Translations under genes and position numbers: made by a program
Notes under the pieces: model-generated
What the model saw: the letters and a program-made list of their open reading frames with translations, nothing else
Told to the model about the DNA's origin: nothing
Database searches by the model: none
Shown here: piece after piece, positions 1-8,287 of the stretch
Layout: each line of letters opens with the position of its first letter
How positions within the stretch are numbered: the first letter of the stretch is position 1
From: Stagnimonas sp.
GTDB lineage: Bacteria; Pseudomonadota; Gammaproteobacteria; Nevskiales; Nevskiaceae
Direction of reading: 5' to 3'
Assembly: GCA_030696045.1 (NCBI GenBank)
Contig: JAUYNO010000016.1
Coordinates: 1 to 51,913 of the forward strand
DNA: 51,913 bases

Positions 1-1
1 G

Positions 2-337
2 ATGGCCCAGGTGCCGGCTCGCCTGGCGCGCGTGCTCAGCGCACCGGCGGCCGTGCACCTGGGCGAAATCAGCTTCGGTTTCTACATCTATCAGGCGCCG
101 CTGTATCGGTTGTGGCAGGTGGTATCACCGCTGGGGCCGACCACCTCGCTGGCTTCGTTCCTGGCCTATCTGCTGACCCTGCTGCTGGTCGCGCACGGCA
201 GTCACGTCTGGGTCGAGCAGCCCTTGCGTAGATGGTTGCTGCGGCCGCCTCCGGTGCGGGGGCTGGTTGCCGGGCCGGCGTCTAGCGAGGTCTTGTCCGC
301 AGGCGTTGCCAAGCCAGATCAAGGCGCTTGCCGCTGA
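2..337 (+). CDS. Acyltransferase-3 family membrane protein, C-terminal fragment (5' partial)
   Basis: Only the last 111 codons are in the window; the frame is open to the left edge, so the ATG at position 2 is probably internal. The visible part carries LGEISFGFYIYQAPLY, then a hydrophobic segment, then VEQPLRRWLL. This is the typical last-helix ending (LG.ISY..YL...P, E.PLR) of acyltransferase-3/OafA-type integral membrane enzymes, which O-acylate surface sugars. Its position beside glycosyltransferases suggests it acetylates or acylates the same polysaccharide. Its 3' end overlaps the end of the opposing glycosyltransferase gene by 56 bp. The catalytic N-terminal part is not visible, so substrate cannot be judged. 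Confidence 0.7.
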   Translation: MAQVPARLARVLSAPAAVHLGEISFGFYIYQAPLYRLWQVVSPLGPTTSLASFLAYLLTLLLVAHGSHVWVEQPLRRWLLRPPPVRGLVAGPASSEVLSAGVAKPDQGACR

Positions 338-1205
338 TCAGGCTCAGGCCCAGCATCAGCGCGCCCGGATCGAGCGGGCGAACACGCAGTGCCTCCAGCA
401 GCCAGCGCAGGGCATAGGCCTTCTGGCCCTGCAGCATCATGATCCGGGCATTGATCACTGCGATGTGATGGCGGGCCTCCCGGCCGGCGGGGTTCTGCCA
501 GCGCCGCGGATGTCGTTGGAAGATCTGTAGCGTCCCGTGGTGGCGCCGGCCAGGCGAACCATAGACGCTGTGCGGCGACTCGAATTTGTGGACCAGACAG
601 TCGTTCACGCCGCCCATGGCGCCGCGATCCGCCAGCCGCAAGCAGACGTCCCAGTCTTCGGCCGACACCATTTGCTCGTCGAAGCCCCCGATCGCTGCCA
701 GCGCCGAGCGCCGGACCAGCCAGGTCGGGGTTGGAAATCGCAGCGGCCGCAACAGGACCTCGCTGGGCTTGGCCGCCAGTTGCTCGAAGTCATTGGGACG
801 CCGCTTGAGCGGTGTGCCGTCGAGCAGATGAGCCTGGACATCGCAGGCAACGAGGTCCCAGGACGGGTGTTGCAGGTGTGCCTGCCACTGTCGCTGCAGC
901 TTGTGCGGCAGCCAGAGGTCGTCGCTGTCCTGAAAGGCAATCCAGTCCGCGCGCGCCTGCGCGATGCCAAGGTTGCGGGCTGCGCCGGGTCCACCGGATG
1001 CCGGATTCCTCAGGCAGCGCAGCCGGGGGTCCACGATGGTCTTGGCGAGCGCCTCGACCGAGCCGTCGGTGGAGCCATCGTCGACCACGATCAGTTCGAT
1101 GTCGGCGAAGCTCTGATCGAGCACGCTGTGCACCGCACGTTCGAGCGTGGCTGCCCGGTTGTGGGTGGGCAGCACGACCGAGATCCGGGGTGCGAGCTCA
1201 GCCAT
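282..1205 (-). CDS. Family 2 glycosyltransferase
   Basis: About 307 residues, beginning MAELAPRISVVLPTHNRAAT. The GT-A fold signature is complete: an N-terminal PTHNR strand, DIELIVVDDGSTDGS (nucleotide binding), GPGAARNLGIAQA and a metal-binding FQDSDDLW DxD-like motif around residues 90-100. It should transfer a sugar from a nucleotide donor to a lipid-linked or growing glycan on the cytoplasmic face. I chose the ATG at 1205 because the upstream gene ends at 1210 and the family starts just before the RISVVLPT strand; a longer frame to 1286 lies inside the neighbour. It is the last gene of the minus-strand exopolysaccharide operon. Sugar specificity is not predictable. Confidence 0.88.
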   Translation of the reverse strand: MAELAPRISVVLPTHNRAATLERAVHSVLDQSFADIELIVVDDGSTDGSVEALAKTIVDPRLRCLRNPASGGPGAARNLGIAQARADWIAFQDSDDLWLPHKLQRQWQAHLQHPSWDLVACDVQAHLLDGTPLKRRPNDFEQLAAKPSEVLLRPLRFPTPTWLVRRSALAAIGGFDEQMVSAEDWDVCLRLADRGAMGGVNDCLVHKFESPHSVYGSPGRRHHGTLQIFQRHPRRWQNPAGREARHHIAVINARIMMLQGQKAYALRWLLEALRVRPLDPGALMLGLSLISGKRLDLAWQRLRTRPR

Positions 1206-1209
1206 GAGC

Positions 1210-2307
1210 TCAGCCCGCCCGCCGGTAGGCGGCGACGATGCACTCTGCGGCACGTCCCCAGGACAGCGCGGTTGCGCGGCGGGCATTGTCCTCGCCCAGG
1301 CTCAGGCGTTGGCTTGCGGACATACTGCTGAACTGCCCGAAGGCGGATGACCAGTCGGGTCGAGCGATCAAATTGCCGTCGAGCGCGGGACATTCGTCGG
1401 CGATGTCCCGATCCGGCAGCAGCAGAGGCTTTCCGAAGCCCATCGCCAGGATCAGCGAGCCCGAGGTCAGCTGCCAGTCGTGGGCGACGACGCAGGCGTC
1501 TGCGGCGGCGAACAGATCCGGCAACTCCTCGTCCGGCCAGCTGCGGATCAAGGGCAGGATCCGGGCGTCCTCCTGGGCGGCGGCGCGGATGCGCTCGGCC
1601 TCGGTCGGGTCGCGGGCCCGGCTCGATCCGGCGATCAGCAGCACGGCGTCCGGCGCTGTCCAGGCCTGGAAATTCCGGATCAGCTTGGCGAGGCCCTTGT
1701 AGCCGCGCAGCAGCCCGAAAACCAGGAACACCGTTTTCCCGGGCTGCAGGCCGTAGCGGCGGCGCGCGGCCTCCCGCTCGGCCGGACTGGCGATCCGGTT
1801 GCCATAGTTTCCGTGTTCGGCGACTAGCACCCGGGCGGCGGATGCGGCGGACAGCTGGTACTCGCGCAGCAGCCGCAGTCGCGCCGCCGAACTGTGCACG
1901 AAGGTGTTTTCGCTGGCCCGCACGATGCGGCGCAGCGCCCAGCCCTCCAGCCTGGGCCAACGCGCCTCGTGGCCGTGCAGGTTGTGCGCCGTGTAGTAGA
2001 TGCGCAGGCCCCGGTGCCGCAGCCACAGGATTTCAAGCACGGTGCGGACGATCTTCAGGGCGTGGCGCGCGGGATCGGCGTCAGCGTAGGCCCGGTCGAG
2101 CCAATGCAGGTGCAGGACCTCGGTAGCGCGATCCAGCCCACGCCCGACCTGAAGCAGCGGGAAACGAGTGGCGAAGCTGGCCATCCTCACGTCCACCCCG
2201 AGTCGCGCGATGGCGGCGGCCAGCAGGCCCTGATAGGGATTGAACTTGTCGTAGCGCGGTGCGAATACCACGCGACCGATGGCCCGGCCGGACGGCTCAG
2301 TGCTCAT
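1210..2307 (-). CDS. GT4-like glycosyltransferase (GT-B fold)
   Basis: About 365 residues, starting MSTEPSGRAIGRVVFAPRYD. The N-terminal half has the acceptor-domain layout (YTAHNLHGHEARWPR, then FVHSSAARLRLL). The C-terminal half has VFLVFGLLRGYKGLAKLIRNF, LLIAGSSRARD and a donor-binding region around LPDLFAAADACVVAH and SGSLILAMGFGKPLLLP. Together these are typical of retaining GT-B enzymes, although the usual E-x7-E is weak here. The ATG at 2307 is preferred over the in-frame codon at 2343 because it gives an 11-bp overlap with the upstream gene, matching the compact operon. Likely role: adds one sugar of the exopolysaccharide repeat unit. Confidence 0.8.
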   Translation of the reverse strand: MSTEPSGRAIGRVVFAPRYDKFNPYQGLLAAAIARLGVDVRMASFATRFPLLQVGRGLDRATEVLHLHWLDRAYADADPARHALKIVRTVLEILWLRHRGLRIYYTAHNLHGHEARWPRLEGWALRRIVRASENTFVHSSAARLRLLREYQLSAASAARVLVAEHGNYGNRIASPAEREAARRRYGLQPGKTVFLVFGLLRGYKGLAKLIRNFQAWTAPDAVLLIAGSSRARDPTEAERIRAAAQEDARILPLIRSWPDEELPDLFAAADACVVAHDWQLTSGSLILAMGFGKPLLLPDRDIADECPALDGNLIARPDWSSAFGQFSSMSASQRLSLGEDNARRATALSWGRAAECIVAAYRRAG

Positions 2308-3181
2308 GCTTCTCCGGTGCCCGGCGCAGCACCGAGATCGCAAAGTGGTAATAGAGCAGGATCACCACCGCCATCACCCCGAGGCGGCGCGACAGGGGCA
2401 GGCCACCGGTGCGCTCGCTGCCGGCCGCCAGCCGCCACCAGTAGCGCGGCCGGGGCCGCAGCATGGTGAACAGCACGGTGCGCCAGAGCTCGGCGCGGCT
2501 GCGGCCGGCCAGTTCGAACTCGCGACGGCGGAAGCCGCCGGCCACCCGTCGGTTCTTGCGCAGCAGCGCGCCCAGCTCGTCGCGTGCCGGGTGCTGCACC
2601 GCCGCCGCAGCGGCATAGACCAGGCGAAAGCCGGCGCGACCGGCGCGGCGGCAAAGCTCGAAATCGCCGCTCGATTGCATCTCGCCATTGAAGGGGCCGA
2701 TGCGCTCGAACACCTCGCGCTTGACGAACAGGTTGGCGGTCACCGAGGTGCCCTGGCTGACGTAGCGCTCCTGCGGGAAGGCGAACAGCCGGTCGTACTC
2801 GGCGAGCAGGCCGGGACGTTCGATGAAGATGCCGACGCGACCGCCCACCAGCTCGGCCTCGCCCTGCAGCGCCGCCCAGCCGGCCGCCAGCCAATCCGGC
2901 TCCGGCCGGCAGTCGGCGTCGGTGAAGGCCAGCACCTGGCCGCGTGCCACCGCCAGCCCGGCATTGCGCGCCGCGTAGGAATGCCCGCGCGGCTCCTGCA
3001 GCAGGGTCAGGCCGGGGCGCTCGAAGCCGGCGGGCGCCGGCCCGTGGTCGTTGTTGATGGCGATGATCTCGAAGTCCTCGGCCGGCCAGGTCTGGGCGGC
3101 GAGGGCATCGAGGCAGTCGCGCAAGCGGTCCCAGTCGCGGTAGACCGGGATCAGTACCGAGATGCGGGGAGTAGTGCTCAT
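2297..3181 (-). CDS. Family 2 glycosyltransferase, paralog of the gene at 3911-4801
   Basis: About 294 residues from the ATG at 3181, which overlaps the methyltransferase stop as ATGA. GT2 motifs are RISVLIPVYRDWDRL, IIAINNDHG, SYAARNAGLAVA and the acceptor/metal motif LAFTDADCRPEPDWL. The middle region VTANLFVKREVFERIGPF followed by GDFELCRRAGRAGFRLVY and KNRRVAGGF is almost mirrored in the gene at 3911-4801, so the two are duplicates. The C-terminal hydrophobic stretch LGVMAVVILLYYHFAISVL suggests a membrane-associated tail. A longer open frame upstream of 3181 is a shadow of the methyltransferase gene. Confidence 0.88.
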   Translation of the reverse strand: MSTTPRISVLIPVYRDWDRLRDCLDALAAQTWPAEDFEIIAINNDHGPAPAGFERPGLTLLQEPRGHSYAARNAGLAVARGQVLAFTDADCRPEPDWLAAGWAALQGEAELVGGRVGIFIERPGLLAEYDRLFAFPQERYVSQGTSVTANLFVKREVFERIGPFNGEMQSSGDFELCRRAGRAGFRLVYAAAAAVQHPARDELGALLRKNRRVAGGFRRREFELAGRSRAELWRTVLFTMLRPRPRYWWRLAAGSERTGGLPLSRRLGVMAVVILLYYHFAISVLRRAPEKHEH

Positions 3182-3879
3182 GGTTTGCGACAGACGAAGG
3201 CGAACTGCCCGCAATAGAGCAGCTTGTTGGCGTTGATCCGGCGGTGATCCTGCTTGCGCGCGGCGCCGCGCCAGGACAGCAGGCGGTTCAGCGGCGAGTC
3301 GCTGGACCACCAGCGGCTGAAGAACTTCGGCTCGCCCAGCAGGCGGCGGACGATCAGGGTCAGGGCGTCGATGGAGGGGCGGATCTCCAGCAGTTCCAGC
3401 CCGGCCTCCTCGATCAGCACCTTGAAGCCGTAGGGCGTGTAGTTCCAGTAGCTGTAGGAGTGGAAGGGCTCCAGGTGCGAGGTCGATCCCACCAGCAGCG
3501 CGCCTGGCTTCAGCACCCGGGCCATGTCCTTCAGCGAGGCCGCCGGCTGCCGCACGTGCTCCAGCACCTGCTTGGAGTAGAGCAGGTCGAAGCTGGCGTC
3601 CGGGAAGGGCAGCGCGACGCCGTCGAAGGTGTGGAATTCGGCATCGCGCCGGCGCCGCTGCTCGACTTCCGGCGAACTGGCGATGTCGACGCCGACCCAG
3701 CGGATGTCGGCCTTCCACTTGCGGAACAGGTCCACCGAGTTGCCGGCACCGCAGCCGACGTCGAGCACCGCGCCGATGGCCCGATGGACGACGAGCTCGC
3801 GCGCCAGCTGCTGCGCGCTCTGCTGACGGCTGTGGTCACGCGGCAGGCTGTTGCCGAGCAGGCTTACCAGGTCGGTCAC
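3178..3879 (-). CDS. Class I SAM-dependent methyltransferase
   Basis: 233 residues. Motif I is AVLDVGCGAGNSVDLF (residues about 37-52), followed by VGVDIASSPE (motif II acidic residue), LPFPDASFDLLYSKQVLEHV (motif IV and post-motif) and MARVLKPGALLVGSTSH. This is the Methyltransf_11 pattern. The start is a GTG at 3879 with a good ribosome site (GGAGGATAGG) just upstream. The C-terminal half is not that of a known small-molecule enzyme I can name. Sitting between two glycosyltransferases in the exopolysaccharide operon, it probably O-methylates a sugar or caps the glycan. Acceptor unknown. Confidence 0.87.
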   Translation of the reverse strand: MTDLVSLLGNSLPRDHSRQQSAQQLARELVVHRAIGAVLDVGCGAGNSVDLFRKWKADIRWVGVDIASSPEVEQRRRRDAEFHTFDGVALPFPDASFDLLYSKQVLEHVRQPAASLKDMARVLKPGALLVGSTSHLEPFHSYSYWNYTPYGFKVLIEEAGLELLEIRPSIDALTLIVRRLLGEPKFFSRWWSSDSPLNRLLSWRGAARKQDHRRINANKLLYCGQFAFVCRKP

Positions 3880-3910
3880 CCTATCCTCCGGTGGGGAAAG
3901 CGATGGTTCA

Positions 3911-4801
3911 TCAGCGAATCTCCTGCTCGTTGCGGCGGCCGCTGAGCCGGCTCAGCAGCATGCGCCAGGCGATCTGGTAGTGCAGCAGCGCGCGCAGCAG
4001 CATCACCGGCAGCCGCTGCGCGGGGGTAAAAGCCTCGCTGCCACGGCCGCCGGCGAGGATGTAATACCACTCGCGTGGGCGGGGCCGGAAGGCATGCAGC
4101 AACAGCGCCGCCAGCGCCGCCGGGCGGCCGTGCGACTCCCGCAGCAGCCGGTCGTACTGGCCGGTCGCGATGCGGCGATTCTTGGTGAAGATCTCCGCCA
4201 GCGTGGCGCGCGCCGGGTGCAGCACCCGCATGCCATCGGCATAGCCGATGCGGTGGCCGAGTGCGACCAGCCGGGTGCAGAACTCCGAATCACCGCAGGA
4301 CTTCAGCCCGGCATCGAAACCGCCGCGCTGCTCGAATACCGAGCGCCGCACGCCGAGGTTGGCGGTCACCGAATAGCCGGAGAGTGCAACCAGCTGCTGC
4401 TGCTGGAATTCGAACAGGCGCTCGTAGCGCACGGCGGTGTTGTCGCGGGCGGCGAGGATGTCGATGCGGCCACCGACCAGGTCCCAGTCCGGGCGTTGCT
4501 CGAAGGCTGCGACCAGGGATCGCAGCCAATCCGGCTCCGGCTGGCAGTCGGCATCGGTGAAGGCCAGCAGTTCGCCGGTCGCCTGCGCCGCGCCGGCATT
4601 GCGGGCGGCATAGGACCAGCCCCTGGGCGCATGCAGGTAGCGCAGGTCGGCAGGCAGCGGCGGCGGCACGCTGGCCGCATCGTTGTCGACCACGATCAGC
4701 TCGAACTCGGCGGCCGGCAGGGTCTGCCGCGCCAGCGCCGCCAGGCAGAGTCGCAGGCGCGGCCAGTCGCGGTAGGTGGGGATGATTACCGAGACCTTCA
4801 T
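3911..4801 (-). CDS. Family 2 glycosyltransferase, paralog of the gene at 2297-3181
   Basis: About 296 residues from ATG 4801, which overlaps the upstream stop by 4 bp (ATGA). Motifs are KVSVIIPTYRDWPRL, ELIVVDNDAAS, SYAARNAGAAQA, LAFTDADCQPEPDWL, LVGGRIDI, SVTANLGVRRSVFEQRGGF, GDSEFCTRL and KNRRIATGQYDRLL. The order and wording match the glycosyltransferase two genes away, so the pair arose by duplication around the methyltransferase. A C-terminal hydrophobic stretch (LPVMLLRALLHYQIAWRML) may tether it to the membrane. A 31-bp gap separates it from the methyltransferase, one of the few non-overlapping junctions of this operon. Confidence 0.88.
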   Translation of the reverse strand: MKVSVIIPTYRDWPRLRLCLAALARQTLPAAEFELIVVDNDAASVPPPLPADLRYLHAPRGWSYAARNAGAAQATGELLAFTDADCQPEPDWLRSLVAAFEQRPDWDLVGGRIDILAARDNTAVRYERLFEFQQQQLVALSGYSVTANLGVRRSVFEQRGGFDAGLKSCGDSEFCTRLVALGHRIGYADGMRVLHPARATLAEIFTKNRRIATGQYDRLLRESHGRPAALAALLLHAFRPRPREWYYILAGGRGSEAFTPAQRLPVMLLRALLHYQIAWRMLLSRLSGRRNEQEIR

Positions 4802-5994
4802 GCCTCGCTCCCGGCCAGCGCATGCCGGCGCAGCAGCTGCTCGTAGCGTTCGGCGACGGCATCGGCGGCGTATTCGGCCAGGGTCTCGGCCCGGGCCTGC
4901 GCGCCCATCGCCGGCCACTGCGCCCGCGCGGCCAGCGCGCGCTGCAGGGCGGCGCCCAGGGCTTCGGCTTCGGGACGGTGGTAGAGCCAGCCGGTGCCGC
5001 CCTCGCGCACCGTGTCGGCCGGCGCGCCGAGCGCGTGCGCCAGCACCGGCTTGGCCATCAGCATCGCCTCGATGATCGACAGGCCGAAGGGCTCGGCATC
5101 GCGGCGGGCGTTGACGGCGAGGTCGCAGGCCGGCCAGTAGCGCTCCGGGTCCGGCACCGGGCCGGTCCAGTGCACGCGTCCGCACAGCCCCAGACTCTCG
5201 ACCTGCGCGCGCAGCGCCTGGGCGTAATCGGAATCCAGCGGGCCACCGACCAGCAGCAGGTGCAGGGGCGGGCGCCCGGCTTCGGCGGGCAGGTCGGCGA
5301 GTGCCCGCAGCAGCAGGTCGGCGCCCTTGCTGGGATCGAGCCGGGCGATCAGGCCGAGCAGGATGGCGTCCTCCGGCACGCCCAGTTCGGCGCGGCTCAG
5401 CGGACGCACCCGGCCCGGATCGAAGCGGCTGGCATCGAGCCCCGGCGGCAGCACCTGCACGCCGGGCACCCGGGCCAGATGGCGGGCGCTGTAGTCGCTA
5501 TTGGCCAGCAGCAGCACGCGCCAGCGCCGCACCGCCCAGGCATAGGCGCGCTGATTCAGGTCCAGCGGATAGCGCGAGGGCGTGTTGGGCATCTCGAGCA
5601 CAACGCCGACCCCCTGCTCCCGGCCTACCGCGCCCAGCAAGGGCAGCCAGTCCGGCCAGGGCGTGCACAGCAGGTCCGGCGGCGCGGCGCTCAGCGCCTG
5701 CCGCAGCGCCGGCCGCAGCCGGCGCATCACCGCCAGCCGGCGCAATACGCCGCGCGGGCTGAAGCCGGGCGCCAGGTAGTGGGCGTGGCTGCCGGCGTCG
5801 TGGGCGATGCGTTCGGTGGCCAGACCGCGCCGTGCCGCTTCCGCGCTCAGCGCGCCGTCCTCGAAGTGCAGCAGGCCGACGGCGTGGCCGCGTTGGCGCA
5901 GCAGCGCAGCATTGCTGAGCAGGGCGGTCGCCACCCCGCCAGTCTCGTCGCCCCAGGCCAGCCAGCGGACCCGGAGCGGGCGCGCCGCGCTCAC
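4798..5994 (-). CDS. Family 4 glycosyltransferase, paralog of the next gene upstream
   Basis: About 398 residues, read from the GTG at 5994 (VSAARPLRVRWLAWGDE), which overlaps the preceding stop as GTGA. The N-terminal domain has WLAWGDETGGVATALLSNAALL. The GT-B donor domain has LLGLIARLDPSKGADLLLRAL, LHLLLVGGPLDSDYAQALRAQVESLGL, VHWTGPVPD and the diagnostic EPFGLSIIEAMLMAKPVLA (E-x7-E). These identify a retaining GT4 enzyme acting on a nucleotide sugar in the cytoplasm. Wording and spacing match the gene at 5991-7178, indicating tandem duplication. The much longer open frame reaching 7149 is a shadow and should not be read as a fusion. Confidence 0.9.
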   Translation of the reverse strand: MSAARPLRVRWLAWGDETGGVATALLSNAALLRQRGHAVGLLHFEDGALSAEAARRGLATERIAHDAGSHAHYLAPGFSPRGVLRRLAVMRRLRPALRQALSAAPPDLLCTPWPDWLPLLGAVGREQGVGVVLEMPNTPSRYPLDLNQRAYAWAVRRWRVLLLANSDYSARHLARVPGVQVLPPGLDASRFDPGRVRPLSRAELGVPEDAILLGLIARLDPSKGADLLLRALADLPAEAGRPPLHLLLVGGPLDSDYAQALRAQVESLGLCGRVHWTGPVPDPERYWPACDLAVNARRDAEPFGLSIIEAMLMAKPVLAHALGAPADTVREGGTGWLYHRPEAEALGAALQRALAARAQWPAMGAQARAETLAEYAADAVAERYEQLLRRHALAGSEA

Positions 5995-7178
5995 GGCCGG
6001 CCTCCGCGAGCCTGTAGGTGTTCCAGCAGGCAGCGCTCGTAGCGCGGAATGCTCTGCTCCAGACAGTAATGGTCGAGCGCACGTGCGCGGCCCTGGGCGC
6101 CGAGTCGAGGCCAGTCCGCCCGGGCGGCCAGCGCGCGGCGCAGGGCCGTGGCGATGGCCCCGGCGCTGGCGTCCTCGACATGCCAGCCGGTCTCGCCGTC
6201 GACCACGGTCTCGGCCGGGCCGCCGAGCGCGCGCGCCAGCACCGGCTTGCCGCTGAGCATGGCCTCGACGATGGACAGGCCGAAGCCCTCGGGATCGGGC
6301 CGGCAGCTGATGAACAGGTCGAGCAGGGCATGGGCCGGTGCCGGATCGGCGACCTCGCCGAGGAAGTGCACGCGCGCTTCCAGTCCGAGCTGCCGCACCT
6401 GGGTCCGCAGGGTTTCCGCATAGGGGCTGTCCAGGGGCCCGCCGACGAATAGCAGATGCAGCTGCGGCGCCTCGGCGGCGACGGCCGCGAAGCCGGCAAT
6501 CAGCGCCTCGCCACACTTCTGCGGCGACAGCCGGGCAATGCTGCCGAGCAAGAGACTGTCGGCCGGCAGGCCGTGGTCCGCGCGCCGCCAGGCCTGCACC
6601 CGCGCGGGGTCGAACCGCGCCGCATCCGAGGGCGGATAGACCACGCTCAGACCCGGCACCGGGCCGAGCCGGGCGGCGGTGAACTGGCTGTTGGCGATCG
6701 GCCGCACCCGCCAGAGCCGCAGCAGCGCGCCGTAGATGCGCTGGTTGAGCCGGAACCGCTGCAGCGAGGGCACTTCCGGCAGCTCCCAGACCAGGGCGAT
6801 GCCCAGGGTCTTGGCGCAGGGGCCGGCGAGAAACAGGAAATCCGGCCAGTACAGGCTCAGCGCATCCGGCCGCAGTTGCGCCAGCGCGGTGCGCAATGCG
6901 CGGCGATAGCCTTGCAGGCGCAGCAGGCCGCGCAGGCGGCCGTAGCGGCGCCCGACCAGCTCCCCATAGCGCCGGTGGAGGTCGCCCTGCGCATGCAGGC
7001 AGATCACCTCGTAGCCCTCGCTGCGCAGGGCCTGCGCCAACTCGCCCTGGTCGAGGCAGACGATGCTGATCCGCCAGCCACGGGCGGCCATGCCGGCGGC
7101 GAAATTGCCCAGCGCCCGCCGCACGCCGCCCAGGGGCTCGTCGCCCCACATCAGCCAGGCCAGGTGACGGCCCTTCAT
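5991..7178 (-). CDS. Family 4 glycosyltransferase, tandem paralog
   Basis: About 395 residues from ATG 7178 (MKGRHLAWLMWGDEPLGGVRR), overlapping the upstream stop by ATGA. GT-B features are SLYWPDFLFLAG, IANSQFTAARLG, LLLGSIARLSPQKCGEALIAGF, LHLLFVGGPLDSPYAETLRTQVRQLGL, VHFLGEVADPAP and EGFGLSIVEAMLSGKPVLARALGGPAETV. It shares its WGDE-xx-GGV opening and its GGPLDS-x-YA donor motif with the adjacent gene. Likely role: one glycosidic linkage of the repeat unit. Alternative starts further upstream lie within the neighbour and lack family similarity. Confidence 0.9.
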   Translation of the reverse strand: MKGRHLAWLMWGDEPLGGVRRALGNFAAGMAARGWRISIVCLDQGELAQALRSEGYEVICLHAQGDLHRRYGELVGRRYGRLRGLLRLQGYRRALRTALAQLRPDALSLYWPDFLFLAGPCAKTLGIALVWELPEVPSLQRFRLNQRIYGALLRLWRVRPIANSQFTAARLGPVPGLSVVYPPSDAARFDPARVQAWRRADHGLPADSLLLGSIARLSPQKCGEALIAGFAAVAAEAPQLHLLFVGGPLDSPYAETLRTQVRQLGLEARVHFLGEVADPAPAHALLDLFISCRPDPEGFGLSIVEAMLSGKPVLARALGGPAETVVDGETGWHVEDASAGAIATALRRALAARADWPRLGAQGRARALDHYCLEQSIPRYERCLLEHLQARGGRP

Positions 7179-8287
7179 CGGCCGCGCTCCAGCACCCGCT
7201 GGTACAGCGCCAGGGTCTGCCGCGCCGCCTCGGCCCAGCTGTAGCGGGCGGCCAGTTGGCGCGCCCGTTCGCCCATCGCCGCCAGCTGCTCCGGGGTCAA
7301 GGCCAGGGCCTGCGCCAGCGCGCCCTGCACGCTGGCGGCGTCGGGCGCCACCCACCAGCCGCAGCCCTGGGCTTCGACCTCGGACCAGGGCGTGCCCCGG
7401 GTGGTGAGCGCCGGCAGGCCGTGCGCCAGGGCCTCGGCCACCGCCAGGCCGAAGTTCTCCTGCAGGCTCGGCTGCAGGAACAACTGGCTGCCGGCCAGCA
7501 GGGCCGACTTGGCCTCGCCCTGCACCACGCCGAGAAAGCGCACCGAGTCGCCGAGGCCGCTCTGTTCGGCCAGCTGGCGCAGCTCGCGTTCGTGCGCTGG
7601 CTCGCCGCCGCCGGCGATGTGCAGCTGCCAGCCCGGGGGCCGCAGCCGGGCCCAGGCGCGCAGCAGGACATCGACCTGTTTCTTGGGGTGCAGGCGGCCG
7701 AGGTAGACCGCCCGCCGCTCGCGCGCCAGGACCGGGGCCGCGGCGGGCAGCTCGACCCCGTGCGGAATGCAGACCAGTTCCGGCCCCGGCGGTAGCCGTG
7801 GCGCGGTCTCGCGACGCTCGTCCTCGCTGGTGGCGATCACCGCCGCCGCGCCCGCAATCAGACGGCGCTGGTAGAGCCGCCAGGCCAACTGCTTCTTCAG
7901 CCGGCTCTGGCGCAGTGGCCAGTCCTGCAGCATGCCGCAGGGCTGCACCAGCAGCGGCGGGCCGCCGGCTCCGGCAGCACTCTGGAAGGCGGCGTTTTCC
8001 GGCCGCCACAGACCGTGGTCGTGGACCAGGTCTGGACGCTCGGCGGCCAGCCAGGCGCGCAGGCGGGCGCGGCTCTGCCGCCAGTACTGCCAGGGCGGGC
8101 CCTGACGCGGGTATTCCAGCGCCTGCACGCCGGGCGGCAGCGACAGCCGTGGCCGCGCGGGATCGACCGAATAGGCCAGGGTCACCTGCTGCGACTGCGC
8201 CGCCAGCTCCGCCGTCAGCCGCTGCGCCACGGCGGCGAGGCCGCCGGAGGCGAGATCAAGGTCGGGGACGCCCAGCAGCAGCTTCAC
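7175..8287 (-). CDS. Family 4 glycosyltransferase
   Basis: About 370 residues starting at the GTG at 8287 (VKLLLGVPDLDLASGGLAAVA), which overlaps the acetyltransferase stop as GTGA. The family pattern is LVHDHGLWRPENAAFQSAA (acceptor side), PLLVQPCGMLQDWPLRQSRLKK, AVIATSEDERRE, CIPHGVELP, AVYLGRLHPKKQVDVLLRAW, LHIAGGGEP and SLQENFGLAVAEALAHGLPAL (E-x7-E). It resembles WcaI/RfaB-type and other exopolysaccharide enzymes that act early after a first sugar. It is clearly less similar to the two following paralogs than they are to each other. Sugar donor not predictable. Confidence 0.9.
   Translation of the reverse strand: MKLLLGVPDLDLASGGLAAVAQRLTAELAAQSQQVTLAYSVDPARPRLSLPPGVQALEYPRQGPPWQYWRQSRARLRAWLAAERPDLVHDHGLWRPENAAFQSAAGAGGPPLLVQPCGMLQDWPLRQSRLKKQLAWRLYQRRLIAGAAAVIATSEDERRETAPRLPPGPELVCIPHGVELPAAAPVLARERRAVYLGRLHPKKQVDVLLRAWARLRPPGWQLHIAGGGEPAHERELRQLAEQSGLGDSVRFLGVVQGEAKSALLAGSQLFLQPSLQENFGLAVAEALAHGLPALTTRGTPWSEVEAQGCGWWVAPDAASVQGALAQALALTPEQLAAMGERARQLAARYSWAEAARQTLALYQRVLERGR

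Noticed and set aside
5995..7149. An apparent long fusion protein formed by the open frame from 4798 to 7149
   Set aside because: The N-terminal half is out of frame with, and inside, the glycosyltransferase gene at 5991-7178. The GTGA overlap at 5991-5994 gives the proper start.
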